Shown here in pieces: positions 1-10,596 of a stretch of 64,000 nt of DNA. The stretch is taken from assembly GCF_003144245.1 (NCBI RefSeq), contig NW_020289975.1, positions 310,001 through 374,000 of the forward strand. Reading direction: 5' to 3'. The notes under the pieces are model-generated. The model made no database searches, was not told the origin of the DNA, and saw only the letters and a program-made list of their open reading frames with translations. The translations under genes were made by a program, and so were the position numbers. The stretch's first letter is position 1. The number at the start of each line of letters is the position of its first letter. The DNA is from Jaminaea rosea (Eukaryota; Basidiomycota; Exobasidiomycetes; Microstromatales).

Positions 1-122
1 CAGCCTGGAGGCGTCGAGATGGAGTCGTACCTTTCGCCGCATCTCTGATCGGTCAATCTAACGCCCGTACCCTTCCATCCTCTTCTCTAGATCTCAACAT
101 CACCAGCTTCTACTAGCCTATC

Positions 123-443
123 ATGCGCCCCACTCTCCGCCTTCAACAGTCAATGTACCGCGACCCCTGGGCTAAGCGTGAGGCCTGGCGCAAGCACCCA
201 GTCTTCTCCAACCGATTCTACATTCGCAACATGTTCCCTGGCTTCGGCATCGCTTCGGCCGCCTTCGTTGTGTGTGAGTGGAAGCCGCGACGAAGGGACA
301 GAGGACAACGATAAGGAAGAGCGCTGATCACCTTGCCCCTACGCCTCGCCCGGCCGGCAGACCTCATTGGCGACTCACTGGCTCACCCGTCGAACATTGA
401 GAAGCTCAAAGAGGAGGCAAAGAAGCAAAGGGGAGAGATCTAA
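123..443 (+). CDS. Complex I accessory subunit B12 (NDUFB3-like), 77 aa
   Basis: Small subunit of mitochondrial NADH:ubiquinone oxidoreductase, in the membrane arm. Two exons, 123-273 and 361-443, are separated by an 87-nt intron with donor GTGAGT and acceptor GGCAG. Splicing creates a Tyr codon and continues into a short Lys/Glu-rich tail ending KKQRGEI. The N-terminal half carries the family signature DPWAKREAWR followed by a Gly/Ala-rich hydrophobic stretch around residues 38-53, which fits the single membrane segment known for B12. The length of about 77 residues fits the family. The unspliced frame would end early inside the intron in a basic, family-unlike tail, so the spliced model is preferred. 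The start is the first ATG of this frame near the window edge. A 5-prime exon outside the window cannot be excluded. It converges on the elongase gene. Confidence 0.8.
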
Positions 444-833
444 TGCGCGAATCTGACAGAGAATTGAAAGCCAAATAGTACCCATGACCTACCACTCCTC
501 AGATCGATCGGTCTGGCACGCAAGAACCGATCGTGTACACTGTACAATGCGCGTGCGTTTTTATTGGGGGAATTACTGGACGAGCTGCTTGTCTACTGAG
601 CAGACATGATTAGGCGGAATTGTGCGACAGGAGAGAAGGATTCGGGTAACGAGAGTAAAGAGCGTGTGTCACAGTCGAGGGAGGGTGGCGCAAATGATAC
701 TGCCTCGGAAGACTATGAGTTGGAGGATGGAGAGAGAGGAGAATTGCCGTCGCCGTCGACGTATGTTGCGGCGTCGGGTGATGAGTGGGGCAGGGTAGCC
801 TAGAGAGCTTCAGGAGATTGGCAGGCTCCGTTT
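444..833. other. Convergent intergenic region
   Basis: This stretch separates the 3-prime ends of the complex I subunit gene and the elongase gene. Short open frames exist but show no family signature. I see no RNA gene or repeat. Confidence 0.6.
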
Positions 834-1962
834 TCATCGCTTGCCAGCCTCCTCGAGCTGAGGAGTGTTGGGTCGCTTCTCGGCGTCAGATGGCGCAGAC
901 AGACCCCCGGCCCTCGTCACCCTCTTGTAGGAGCTGGTGAGCACCTCGGACTGGTCCTTTTCCCTGACTGGCGAGCGAGCTGCCGGCGACCCCGAGGCCG
1001 GGCTGACGGTGACCTTGGCGCGGCTAGGCTTGCGGTTGTACGTCTTGCGGTAGAAGATTACGAAGAGGACCAGGTACGAAGACAAGATCGTGCAGCCCGA
1101 AGCGACGGCGTGCTCCTTGCCCGCAGCGCACGATCCCATAACCGGCAGAGGCAGCGAGTACGCAGCTACAGTGTGGCAATACGACGCGAAATAGACCACG
1201 GCCAGGTCGAGGATGAACTGGAGGATCTGGAGGGTAGTGACTGCGCGCTTCCAAGGGCAGCGGATCTTGAGGCTCGACAGGGCGTAGTAGGCGTACATGA
1301 CGACGTGGACGAAGAGGTTGAGGCAGATGACGACCCAGCTGACGGAGGTGCGGCCGATGAGCTGCGAGAAGCAGAGCAGGGCGGTGGCCGAGTGGTGGTA
1401 GACGTGCAGGAAAGCCAAAGGCTTCTTCTTGAGGACGAGGAACCCGGTGTCGGCCAGCTCCCAGAACTTGAACATGTAGTTGAAGATGTACAGGCTGGGC
1501 GCGAGCGCGGGGACGATGTGGAAGCATTGGTTAGCTTCGGTCTTCTCTCTCTGCCGCAGACGGTCGTGCAACTCACGTCTCCATGCGGGGCGTCCAGCTA
1601 GACTCGGCGCAGATGGCCGCAAAGAAGCCATGGTGGTACCAGATGGGAAGGATCTCCTCGAGCATGCAAGCGAGGAGCAGCGCGCTACCCAAGCTGAGGG
1701 CGACGTTATGCAGGACGAATGGCTTTCGAAGCTCCATGGGCGCGATACGATACTTGCGCATGAGCTCACGACCGCCCAAAACCACTGTGAGATACATGGC
1801 CATGGTGAAGGCGACGCCAGTGAAGGTGGAGAAGGGTGTGCGTCCTGGCTGCCATGAGAGCATGGGCGAGTTGGCGCCGGGCTGGAGAGCAGCAGGAGCT
1901 ACGAGGGACCAGAGGGAGGCGAGGTTGTCGTAGACCGGCGTGGCATGGTGCGACGACATCAT
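834..1962 (-). CDS. ELO-family very-long-chain fatty acid elongase (3-ketoacyl-CoA synthase), 348 aa
   Basis: Condensing enzyme of fatty acid elongation in the ER, feeding sphingolipid synthesis. The exons are 1577-1962 and 834-1494. The 82-nt intron (1495-1576) has a GTGAGT donor and CCCAG acceptor. Splicing joins SSWTPRMET directly to LYIFNYMFKFWELADTGF, the expected ELO order. The catalytic histidine box HVYHH is at about residues 159-163, preceded by the LKKKPLAFLH motif. Several hydrophobic membrane spans lie on either side, and the C-terminal tail is basic and serine-rich (TYNRKPSRAK), as in ER proteins. The sequence is closest in style to yeast Elo2/Elo3. The start MMSSHH is chosen because hydrophobic family sequence begins soon after. 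The frame is open much further upstream, but that part is low-complexity and not family-like. Confidence 0.9.
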
Positions 1963-3403
1963 GGCGGGCGAGAGGAAAGGCAAGGCTGAGCGGGCCAGGC
2001 GATGGAGTTGACAACAGATGGGTCGGATGTGTGGGAGGGGGAGGAAGCGGCTGCGATCGATCACGGAAGGTCTTGAGGAGCGGATCGTACTGAGAAAAGA
2101 AGCACTCTCGATCTCTGCGGGAACGTCGACCCGCTCCTTGCCCTTGCCTTTCCATGCTGCTGCTTTTGCTGCTTTCGCTGCTTTGAGCTTGCTTTGATGC
2201 AGGGCCGGCTGCTGGGTGCGTGTTGATTTTGAGGCGCAACTTTTGGGGCGAGCCTCAGTCCGCCGTGTCGACTTGAACGAGGCTCGCAGCTCGCGGGCCG
2301 AGCGGGGAGGCGTTCGAAAGCGTCGAACCCTGACACCGACTCTGACGTCGGCCGACCAGCTCCGCCCATCGACGGGGCGGGGCGATGACGGTGATGGCGA
2401 TGTTGGTGGGCATCGAAGAGTGTCATGGTCATCGCCAACATCAAGGTACGGGGAGTCGTGCGACATCAAACGAAGAGTTTTGCCTGATGGCCCTGCCCTG
2501 CGACCGGCCTCGACGACGCCGCTCAATTTTGGACGGCGGGAAATTGGTTACTCGAGCAACCTCGCTTCGATGGCGCCGCCGCCTCCGCCGTCGCTCTATG
2601 GTAGAGGATCACCCGAGGCCAGATCTCGCTCGACGCCGCCTGCTGACCACGACTACCTTGAAGTGAATGTCACTAATCACTCGATTCGAAAGTCATGGCT
2701 TCCTCATGCCTCAGGGACGCATTGCTTCGCTGGTCTCATGCTCAAAGGACTGGCAGGCTTCCTCAATGATTCGCCGTCCAGCGACACTCGCTTGACCCTC
2801 GTCTGGCCGCGAGTGCTGACGGCGAGACGACTTGATCTTGACTGCCTCGCTCCCTCTGTCGGCCTCTCTCCCTGGCTCAGCTCCATCCACTCCGCGGCCC
2901 TGGCTTGCTCGACCCAGACTCAAGCCCAGAAGTCCGCGGCCCTTCGCCTCTTTCGCCGCTATGGCTCAGCTCATCCCCACACCTCGAGCCAGACTCTGGC
3001 ATCGCGGAGCACTATTGCCCTCGATGCCTATTGAGTTTCCTTCCTTGCCTCCTTACCCATTCCTTCATCGATCACCTCCCGAACCGGCTTCGAGGCTCTC
3101 TGACTTCAGCATCTGCTTGCCCTCTCCTCGTCCATCGCTCCTCTATCTCTCGCTCATATCTCCCACACGTGCTGGCCACCTTCGACGTCGACTAGCGAGC
3201 ATAGCCCTCCCTACTCCCTTGTCTCCTCGATACGAACCACTGTAATCCTCCGACCCAGTGCTCTCGGGCTCAAGATCTCCTCGTACTAGCAAGGCGACGC
3301 CCGCACGGGCTGCCTGTTTCCTCTACATCCCATTCTTCAGCATCGCCCCCAGCCCCACCTTTGCCCTACGCCATCTGGGATCTTGCTCAGCATACAGTGC
3401 GCC
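1963..3403. promoter_or_regulatory. Divergent 1.4-kb intergenic region between elongase and RING-RRM gene
   Basis: Head-to-head upstream region. The part next to the plus-strand gene is pyrimidine-rich (C/T tracts at 2900-3380), typical of fungal promoters and leaders. Long open frames on both strands (for example 2216-3034) are compositionally biased and carry no recognisable domain. I saw no defined factor site. Confidence 0.5.
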
Positions 3404-6400
3404 ATGAGCTCGCCACCTCAATCAGCCTCCCCCGCAATGCCTCGGTGGCTCGAGGAAAGTGTTGAGGGCCCTCAGCAGGTGCAGCTCAGCAGTCCCACGT
3501 CTGCTCTCAACGCAGTAGCCGAAGCCACCATCAGCAATAGCCGCCCTCGCTCCCAATCAGACGGCTTCGACGATCCTTTCTTGTCTAAGAAGCTTGAGAA
3601 CCAGACTGCATCGGCTAGCACCCTCGATGATCTCAACGACCAGCTTACGAAAGCCCGTCAAGCATTGGAGGGTGGGTCGTGTCGTGTGACTTGCAAGCAT
3701 ACACTCGCTGACCTCCGTACTATTCCTTCAACAGCGCTAGCCACCACGGAGCAGCCTCGCACCAGCGCCACTCTTCCCCTCACCTCGGTCCCACAGCTGG
3801 CCTCGCTCAGCATCGGTCGCAGTCCTCCTGCGCCTGGACAGAGGCCCACCCGCGTCACATCACTGGGCCACCTTAGTCGTCTTCCAAAGAGTGGCGTCGC
3901 AGAGACTTCACAGTCCGGCCCCGCCCTTGAGCCTTCCTCCCCTCAACGGCGCCAGCGTTCCAAGACGAGCAACGATTGCAAGCTCCCCATCCAGATTATC
4001 ACTCAAGTCGGCGGCGGAGCCCGCAACCATTACTCCCTTGGCGCTCTCAAGACCAAATGGATCATCAGCGGGGACAGTCCTCGCTCTTCTTCGAGCCGAA
4101 GGAGTCGCGCAAGCAGCAGCGTGCTCGACAGCAGTCGCTCCAATCATAGCTTTGCACAGCTTGATTGGCAAGAGTCAGGGTCGCCTTCTCGCTCTCGTAC
4201 ACACTCGGAAGAAGTAGGCAGTATCTCTGTACCTAGCCTAGCCTCAGCCTCTTCACCTGCGCGCCGTGGACGCTTGCCCAGTGGAGCACTGCGTGCCCGA
4301 CAAGACTCTGGCTCCTTTTCAGTACACTCTTTCTCCCAGAGACAGCAGTCTGCTACCGCGGCGCTGGGAGCACCAGAGTGGCGCGCCAATGCCGCACCCG
4401 CTACCACACGTACGCACAGCCAGCCGCCTCCTTTGGCGCCTTCGGCGAGTACCCTTCCTCCTCGTCATGCCTTACCCATGACCAAGTCTATGAGCGTGCT
4501 GCCGTCTACGGGCTCCTCAACCTCGCTCCTTAATTCCTCGCCACCTAGGAAACGTGCCATTACGGACATGACCGCCGACCAGACTGCAGTGCCGCAACCT
4601 CAGGGCCCTCGCTGCAGCCACCTGCTCCCTTCGGCGGAGCTCGCCTCACCTCTTCAGCCCATTACGACCCGCGACGGTGGCAGCCTAGCCGAGAGTGACA
4701 GCGATGACGAGGTTCCTCCTTCTGCAGTTGCCTCGGCCTTGCAGTACTACCGCACGTCTCCCAGCCGACCACCGAGCTACGACATTGCCCAACGTCTGCC
4801 CTGCGAGCTTTGTGGCGCCCTTGTCCTGCGATGGGCTATCTTGCTGCCTTGCGGGCATCGAGCTTGTACGGCTTGCTGCTGCTCGGGCGTCAACCAAGTC
4901 TCGACTACGCCTCCCCGAGAGCACACTTGCGCAGCGTGCGGCCAGCTGGTCGAAGGCATTTCGCTGTCGCTCCCTGCAGCAGAGGCAGCACGAGCAGCCG
5001 CCATGCCGGCTCAACAGCAAGGTCGTTCGGTCTTCTCTCTACCGAGTAATGAGGGCGACCGCGCTTCACCTCGCCGACAGCGCGAAAGGAGCTCGGAGAT
5101 TCGTCGCTTCCCGGGCGTCACCGAAGCGCTGCTTGGCCTTGACAAGCCCTTGCCTGCCGAGATGGCAAGCAAGACACTCACACAAGTCGCCGAGGAGTTC
5201 CAAGTTGACAAGTACATGGCTGCCTCTGCCCTGACCACACCTCCACGAGCTGGACAGCATCTTCCCCTTTCGGTCTCCCCAGAGACGACTTTCAATACTG
5301 ACGAGTCCTTCGTTCTCAGCGAGCACGCATCCTTCTACAAGCCCAAGCATGTTGGCCAGGCTGCTCTGCATATTGGCAACGACGCAGTCAAAAGAGGCAA
5401 GCCACTACTGCCTGCGCAAGGCATCTCAACAAATCTCTCTCAAGCGGCAGCGGTCCCTTTCTTCCCCACCGCCTCGAGCACGTCTGACCTCTTCTCGGCC
5501 AGCGGAGAAAATGAGCCTTATGCTGTCGTCAGGATGGACAACATTCCTTGGCGTACATCGTACCAAGACGTCATACAATGGATCCCTGAAGCCGACACGC
5601 TGTTGCCTAACGCCACTGCACTGCCGCAGCCCGTTCACGTGCCTCTCGACCTCAGGACTGGCAAGACGGCCAACAGCGCCTTCATTGAGCTTCGTAATGC
5701 AGATGCTGCCAAGAAGCTCATTCGCAAGCGTAACAACACCAAGCTGATGGGCAGACCTGTATCACTCCTCCTCTCGAGCTACGACGAGCTCCTTGCAGAG
5801 CTCTTTCCCGTACGCGAGCCTCTCCCTCCCGGTGTCTCCTACCAGCACGCCGCCTACTGGACACCATGGCAGCTCGACCAGCTCCTGCATCTCATGGACT
5901 TCGGCGCTCCTCAACTCAAGAGCCCAATCAAGCCCATTGAGCTCACCATCAGCCTCGTCGAGCTTGCACCTGCCGAGCTGCCCTACGAGCACAAGCTGCT
6001 GCTTGCGGAGCGTACCCTCGAAGTCTATTGCCAGGGTACACAGTGGCTCGCCCATGCGGTTGAGGGGCTGTCCGACGCTCTTGATCGTCTTGTGCTCGCC
6101 ATTGCTAGCTGCGCCGTACTCTCGGTGGACCTGAAGGACAAGCTGCTCGAGTACATCCGCCATCTCTCGAGCAAGTCGAACCAAACCAAGAAGGTGAACA
6201 CGCTCCTAGGACCCCAAGCACAAGCTTCATACTATCAACAGCAGTACGCCATGGCAACGGAGCATGGAGGTGCGCACGAGTATGGCTACAATCCCTCTGC
6301 GCAGCCGCTATCCGCTCCTGACGCTAGCGCTTCTCGCGAAGCTCTCTGGCCACCACCACCAGCGTCCACCACAACTGACTCGGGCCACTACGGCTACACG

Positions 6401-6919
6401 CTACATCAGCAATACACTCAGCAACGCTCCGCACCTGCTACTACCGGGCGCAGTCCCTACTACTACCCAGACGGCTCCATGAGCGCGACGATGGCTCGCC
6501 AGGATAAGCAGCTCGGCCTCTCCCACTACCCATACCAGCAGACGTACACGCAACCTCCCGACGCTGACTACGAGTATGGCGACTACGAGTACGACGCATT
6601 CTCTCCAATTGTAAATCAGGGTCATCTCTCGTCGGACTCGGCCCGTGCGCTTCCTCTCACAGGCCACGTTGGTCCAGTCGACCCGCAGAGCACCACCTCC
6701 ACTCACTTCTCTCAGCACTCCCAGCATCACGACGAATCTCTCAGCCGAAGGGGAAGCTACAGCGAGCGAGTCCGACAAGGCATCAATCACTACTCGGCAA
6801 CTAGCACTGCTTTCTCGGCGCACTCTGCGAATCCTTGGAAGTCAATGTATGATGAGACTCACTTTGAGCACCTTGTCAACTCGGTCGCCTCGCGCCTTGC
6901 TGCCGATAGCCACACGTAG
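3404..6919 (+). CDS. RING-finger plus RRM RNA-binding protein, about 1150 aa
   Basis: Large, mostly disordered protein with two small domains. A C3HC4-type RING-like motif spans about residues 446-491: CELC, then CGH, CTAC, and finally CAAC. An RRM-like fold lies at about 683-780, with RNP-like strands around VVRMDNIPW and SAFIELRNADAAKKLI. A second conserved-looking helical block follows at about 780-920. The C-terminus is Tyr/Gln/Ser-rich and ends in RLAADSHT. The start is the ATG at 3404, since the open frame before it has no ATG. A 63-nt intron is likely at 3672-3734 (GTGGGT...ACAG), but it is a multiple of three and has no stop, so the unspliced frame is also open. RING followed by RRM recalls Not4 of the CCR4-NOT complex, but the RING spacing and the rest do not match Not4, and I do not assign that name. 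Confidence 0.75.
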   Translation: MSSPPQSASPAMPRWLEESVEGPQQVQLSSPTSALNAVAEATISNSRPRSQSDGFDDPFLSKKLENQTASASTLDDLNDQLTKARQALEGGSCRVTCKHTLADLRTIPSTALATTEQPRTSATLPLTSVPQLASLSIGRSPPAPGQRPTRVTSLGHLSRLPKSGVAETSQSGPALEPSSPQRRQRSKTSNDCKLPIQIITQVGGGARNHYSLGALKTKWIISGDSPRSSSSRRSRASSSVLDSSRSNHSFAQLDWQESGSPSRSRTHSEEVGSISVPSLASASSPARRGRLPSGALRARQDSGSFSVHSFSQRQQSATAALGAPEWRANAAPATTRTHSQPPPLAPSASTLPPRHALPMTKSMSVLPSTGSSTSLLNSSPPRKRAITDMTADQTAVPQPQGPRCSHLLPSAELASPLQPITTRDGGSLAESDSDDEVPPSAVASALQYYRTSPSRPPSYDIAQRLPCELCGALVLRWAILLPCGHRACTACCCSGVNQVSTTPPREHTCAACGQLVEGISLSLPAAEAARAAAMPAQQQGRSVFSLPSNEGDRASPRRQRERSSEIRRFPGVTEALLGLDKPLPAEMASKTLTQVAEEFQVDKYMAASALTTPPRAGQHLPLSVSPETTFNTDESFVLSEHASFYKPKHVGQAALHIGNDAVKRGKPLLPAQGISTNLSQAAAVPFFPTASSTSDLFSASGENEPYAVVRMDNIPWRTSYQDVIQWIPEADTLLPNATALPQPVHVPLDLRTGKTANSAFIELRNADAAKKLIRKRNNTKLMGRPVSLLLSSYDELLAELFPVREPLPPGVSYQHAAYWTPWQLDQLLHLMDFGAPQLKSPIKPIELTISLVELAPAELPYEHKLLLAERTLEVYCQGTQWLAHAVEGLSDALDRLVLAIASCAVLSVDLKDKLLEYIRHLSSKSNQTKKVNTLLGPQAQASYYQQQYAMATEHGGAHEYGYNPSAQPLSAPDASASREALWPPPPASTTTDSGHYGYTLHQQYTQQRSAPATTGRSPYYYPDGSMSATMARQDKQLGLSHYPYQQTYTQPPDADYEYGDYEYDAFSPIVNQGHLSSDSARALPLTGHVGPVDPQSTTSTHFSQHSQHHDESLSRRGSYSERVRQGINHYSATSTAFSAHSANPWKSMYDETHFEHLVNSVASRLAADSHT

Positions 6920-7368
6920 CATCATCATTTGCACGTGCGTACAAGCTTTCTTGTCCTTCATTGGTTCCTGCTTCCTCTCCATACTCTCTTGCCACACCTC
7001 GACTGCGATTCCGAATCGACACGCAAGCATATCGTCCACAACTTCCATCAAGACTTCCATGATACACGAATGAGTCTTTCTCAGAGAAACGCTTCAAAGA
7101 CTAGCCGCCTTGCCCGCGCCATGGTCGTCTTTCTCTACACTCAACTTCGCGAGACCACTAGCATCCATACCCAGCCCGGCATGAGCTCCCTACTTCTCCT
7201 TCTCTTCCGCTTCCCTCTTTTCTTCTCCTTCGATAGAGACCGTTCTTTACTCGATTCCTCCTTCCTTTTTCTCCCCACTCGAATCGCATTCAAATGGCTC
7301 TCTTTTTGTGCTCGTGATGCATTGCGTACGAGAAGTCGACAAGAGAACAGAGCTTGACGCGCCGTCGC
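6920..7368. other. Convergent intergenic region
   Basis: AT-richer 3-prime flank between the RING-RRM gene and the helicase gene, with C/T-rich runs around 7190-7290. I see no gene or structured RNA. Confidence 0.5.
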
Positions 7369-10125
7369 TCACTTCCTTCCCTTCTTGCCACCACCGCCTC
7401 CACCACCTCCTCGTTCACCAAAGTCCTTACTGAAAGCGCTCTTTCCTTTCTTCGCCCCACCAGACTTCTTCGCGCCACCACCGACGGCCCCGGCTTTCGC
7501 GCCTCCCGCCGCTTGCGCACTACTCTTCGTCTTCTTACCCTTCTTGCCCTCCTTCTTTCCCTTCTTCCTCTCCACCACTCCAAGCTCTTTTGGCTTCTCC
7601 TCGCGCTTAGCAGCTCGAATCTGGGCAGCCATAGCTCTCCCGGCACTCGCGTCCTCTGCTCCTTCCTCTCTCGCCATCTTGGTACGCTTTTTTCTCCTCG
7701 ACAGGCCAGCAAAGCGATCCTTCCCCTGAGCATCCTTGCGCTGTGCTGCCTTCTTCTCTTCTCGCTCCTGGTCGCGACGAGCGCGTGGGTCTACTTGACG
7801 GGCATAGTCCCGGAGGGAGAGACGGGAGGCTTCTTCCTTCTCTTGTTGGGTCTGGAACCACGTGCGCTTGGGACGAGACATGATCTCGTCGCGGTGCTCG
7901 ACGAGATTCTCGCCGCGCTTGAGCTCACGCTCTGCCAGCTGAAGGGCCTTCTCCTCCTTCTCTTCCGCGAGCACCGCCTCTACATCACTGCGTAGCTCCG
8001 CGAGCTGATCGCGCACTTGACCGACAATATCCGCAGGTACGAGGCGGTGCCTTACTTGCGAGGCTGGGCTCTTCTTGAGCACAGCCTTGAGGAGGCGTCG
8101 ATCTGCCTCGCCAACGAGTGTCACCGCCCGTCCCTCTTTACCCGCTCTGGCTGTACGCCCCACACGATGGATGTACACCTCCAGCTGCGCGGGCATGTCG
8201 TAGTTGATGACCGTCTGGACCCCTTTGATATCCAGACCGCGCGATGCCAGGTCGGTGGCAAGGAGGAAATCGACCTTGCCCTCCTTGAAGGACTGTAGCG
8301 AGCCCAATCTCTGCTCTTGTGATAGATCGCCGTGCAGTTCTGCCGCTGCGAGACCGACGAGGCCGAAGAGAATCTTGAGCTGGTGAGCGAGCTTTTTACT
8401 GCGCACGAAGATGATGACTTGGTGTCGGAAGGTGCGTAGACAGAGGGAGATGAGAAGGGCAGGACGAGCTTCGTCTTCTGTGCGGCGAGAGACTGCGGAG
8501 GAAGAGCCTTCTGCTTCGCCGCCTGTTGCGCCGCGCACACGCACAAACTCCTGGACAAGCTTGGTAGCCGTTGAGCGCTTCGGGTCGACGAAGAGTCTTA
8601 CTGGCCTGCGCAGAGAGAGGCGGACCAGCTCATCCACATCGTCGGTCATAGTTGCAGAGAAGAGCATCGTCTGTCTTCCCTTCGGCGTGGCCTGGATAAT
8701 CTCATTCAGCTCAGCCGCGAACCCTTCTTCGAGCATACGGTCAGCCTCGTCCATTACGAGGATCTCCACATCATCGATGCCGAACGAGGCCGAGTTGCGA
8801 ATGTGATCGATGAGCCTGCCGGGCGTGGCAATGACGATTTCGGGTCGGGTCTTGAGCTCCTGCTCCTGCGACTTGGAGCTCAAACCTCCCACGCAGAGGC
8901 AGAATCGCACGTCCGTGTAACGTGCCAAGGCCTTGCCGACGTTGAAGCATTGTACTGCCAGCTCTCGCGTAGGAGTGAGCACGACGACGCGAGTCTTAGC
9001 TTCGCTGCCTCCTCGTGGACGGTGCGCCAGACGCTCCAAGATGGGGATGAGGAAGGCGGCCGTCTTTCCTGATCCGGTGACGGCGCCTGCTACGATGTCC
9101 TTGCCCGCCAACGCAATGGGAATTGTACGCGATTGGATGGGCGTCGGGGTCGAGAAAGAGAGTGCGGCCAGGCCCCGCAGCAGGGGCCGGGAGAGGGAAA
9201 AAGATTGGAAGGAGCTGAGTGCGTCTTGTGCGGTGGCGGCGTCCTTTGTCGCTGAGCTTGATGTCTTGCCATTGGCTGTTTCCTCTGAGGCAAAGAAGGC
9301 GGCTTTGCGCGCCTTTTCTACCTCAGTCTCGTGGTCTGAATCGGCTTCCGATGCGGATTCGACGTCGTCGTCTTGATCGCTGACGTCGTCCTCTCCGTCT
9401 TCGTCTTCGTCATCTTCATCATCATCAGAGGAGCCAAGTGGATCCTCGTCATCGTCTTTGTCCTCCTCGCTGTCGGCGTCCCCTCCAGCAGGAACGATGC
9501 CTCCTCCAAATTCGTCTGCATCCTCTTCCTCGGACTGGACATCGATGTCGTCCTCATCTGCAAAGCCTGAGAACTCGAGCTCTCCGTCTTGTCCAACCTC
9601 GTCCTCTTCGTTGTCCTCTTCATCATCCGACTCGCCCCTGGGCAGTTGCATCGGCCTCCTCCTCTTCTCAATAATGTCATCGACAGTCACCAGCCTGCCC
9701 TGTTCGGCTCCCTTCTTCTTGCCGACATTGTTGAAGTCCCATCCACCAGCTCTAGCCGACTCATCATCGTCGTCGACATCAAAGGAAAAGGCCTTGTTGA
9801 CGGCCAGCTCCTCACCGGGAGCAACCATCGAAGCGGGGGCTCGTCCTTTGCCTTTGCCGTCTACCACCTTCTCGCCCTTGCGGAGACCTCCTCGCTGCTT
9901 TCCTGCTGATGTCGTAGCGTCCCCTTCGTCTTCATTGTTTGATGCTTCCTCTGCTTCTTCGCCTTCTATGTCTGCTGCATTCGCACCATCGTCGTCATCA
10001 TCCGAGTCGAGGGTCATGATGAAGTCGTCCGCCTTCGCTGCCGGGGCAGCCGTGGCGCCATTCTGACTTTTCGATGGCCCAGCAGCTTTGCTTGCTAGCT
10101 TCTTTGCCTTTACGGCGGCTGGCAT
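7369..10125 (-). CDS. DRS1: DEAD-box ATP-dependent RNA helicase Drs1 (60S ribosome biogenesis), 918 aa
   Basis: Nucleolar RNA helicase that acts in pre-60S assembly (DDX27 in animals). It is intronless. The first 300 residues are acidic, with long Asp/Glu runs. The helicase core follows in canonical order: Q motif near 306-331 (SFSTPTPIQ), Walker A AVTGSGKT at 348-355, PTRELA at 385-390, TPGRL, DEAD at 459-462, SAT at 490-492, ATDLASRGLD ending at 632, and HRVGRTAR at 653-660. The C-terminus is Lys/Arg-rich with a glycine run, ending GGKKGRK, as in Drs1/DDX27. All catalytic motifs look intact. The ATG at 10125 is used. Orthology to Drs1 rather than another DEAD-box protein rests on the acidic N-terminus, the core details such as MLEEGFAAELNEI, and the basic tail. 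Confidence 0.93.
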   Translation of the reverse strand: MPAAVKAKKLASKAAGPSKSQNGATAAPAAKADDFIMTLDSDDDDDGANAADIEGEEAEEASNNEDEGDATTSAGKQRGGLRKGEKVVDGKGKGRAPASMVAPGEELAVNKAFSFDVDDDDESARAGGWDFNNVGKKKGAEQGRLVTVDDIIEKRRRPMQLPRGESDDEEDNEEDEVGQDGELEFSGFADEDDIDVQSEEEDADEFGGGIVPAGGDADSEEDKDDDEDPLGSSDDDEDDEDEDGEDDVSDQDDDVESASEADSDHETEVEKARKAAFFASEETANGKTSSSATKDAATAQDALSSFQSFSLSRPLLRGLAALSFSTPTPIQSRTIPIALAGKDIVAGAVTGSGKTAAFLIPILERLAHRPRGGSEAKTRVVVLTPTRELAVQCFNVGKALARYTDVRFCLCVGGLSSKSQEQELKTRPEIVIATPGRLIDHIRNSASFGIDDVEILVMDEADRMLEEGFAAELNEIIQATPKGRQTMLFSATMTDDVDELVRLSLRRPVRLFVDPKRSTATKLVQEFVRVRGATGGEAEGSSSAVSRRTEDEARPALLISLCLRTFRHQVIIFVRSKKLAHQLKILFGLVGLAAAELHGDLSQEQRLGSLQSFKEGKVDFLLATDLASRGLDIKGVQTVINYDMPAQLEVYIHRVGRTARAGKEGRAVTLVGEADRRLLKAVLKKSPASQVRHRLVPADIVGQVRDQLAELRSDVEAVLAEEKEEKALQLAERELKRGENLVEHRDEIMSRPKRTWFQTQQEKEEASRLSLRDYARQVDPRARRDQEREEKKAAQRKDAQGKDRFAGLSRRKKRTKMAREEGAEDASAGRAMAAQIRAAKREEKPKELGVVERKKGKKEGKKGKKTKSSAQAAGGAKAGAVGGGAKKSGGAKKGKSAFSKDFGERGGGGGGGGKKGRK

Positions 10126-10596
10126 TGCAGCGTCGTGAGGGGTGGTGTGATGGTGTTGAAGTCAAAGTGGCACCAATTCGCAACGCAACGCCTCAGAAAT
10201 TCTCGAGCTGAGGCGGACTGACAACGCCCGCCAAAGCAGAGAGGCCGCGGCTCACATCATCGCGCTCATGCTGTTCACCACTTCAAGGCTTCTTCTCCTT
10301 CTGCATTTCACCGATGGCTGGTGCAATTGATTGGACTATGTAAGGTAAGCGGGGGCTTGGCATGAGGAGCGCGAAGAAGAAAGGACAAGAACGAAGAAAG
10401 AGAGTGTGGGAAGAATAAAAGGTCAAGTCAAGTGGACTGGGTGGAGATGCTGTCGGTCCATGGCGCTATGTCCGGTGCTTTGATCTTACCTTGCAAGAAG
10501 GCGCGCAATAATGTAGAATGAAGATACCTCTTTCCCCTTCTGGTCCCCTCGCTCGGTATACGCATGCGTCTCAGCGCTGGCTGCGCTCGGCTCGGC
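10126..10596. promoter_or_regulatory. Upstream region of DRS1 and 3-prime end of DMA1-like gene
   Basis: Both flanking genes are on the minus strand, so this holds the DRS1 promoter and the DMA1-like gene's 3-prime flank. A purine-rich stretch lies at 10360-10420. I see no further gene. Confidence 0.5.

Noticed and set aside
1521-1576. Nearer acceptor sites for the elongase intron (28-40 nt intron)
   Set aside because: The intron would be too short and the result adds TEKTEANQCF-type residues not seen in ELO proteins; the acceptor at 1495 gives perfect family sequence.
1110-1601. 163-residue open frame antisense to the elongase gene
   Set aside because: Shadow of the strongly coding elongase strand; Asp/Glu/Val-rich composition comes from the opposite-strand codons.
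2216-3034. 272-residue open frame on the plus strand between elongase and RING-RRM genes
   Set aside because: Compositional open frame in GC-rich upstream DNA; no domain, no coherent hydrophobic or coiled pattern, and the minus strand is open across part of it as well.
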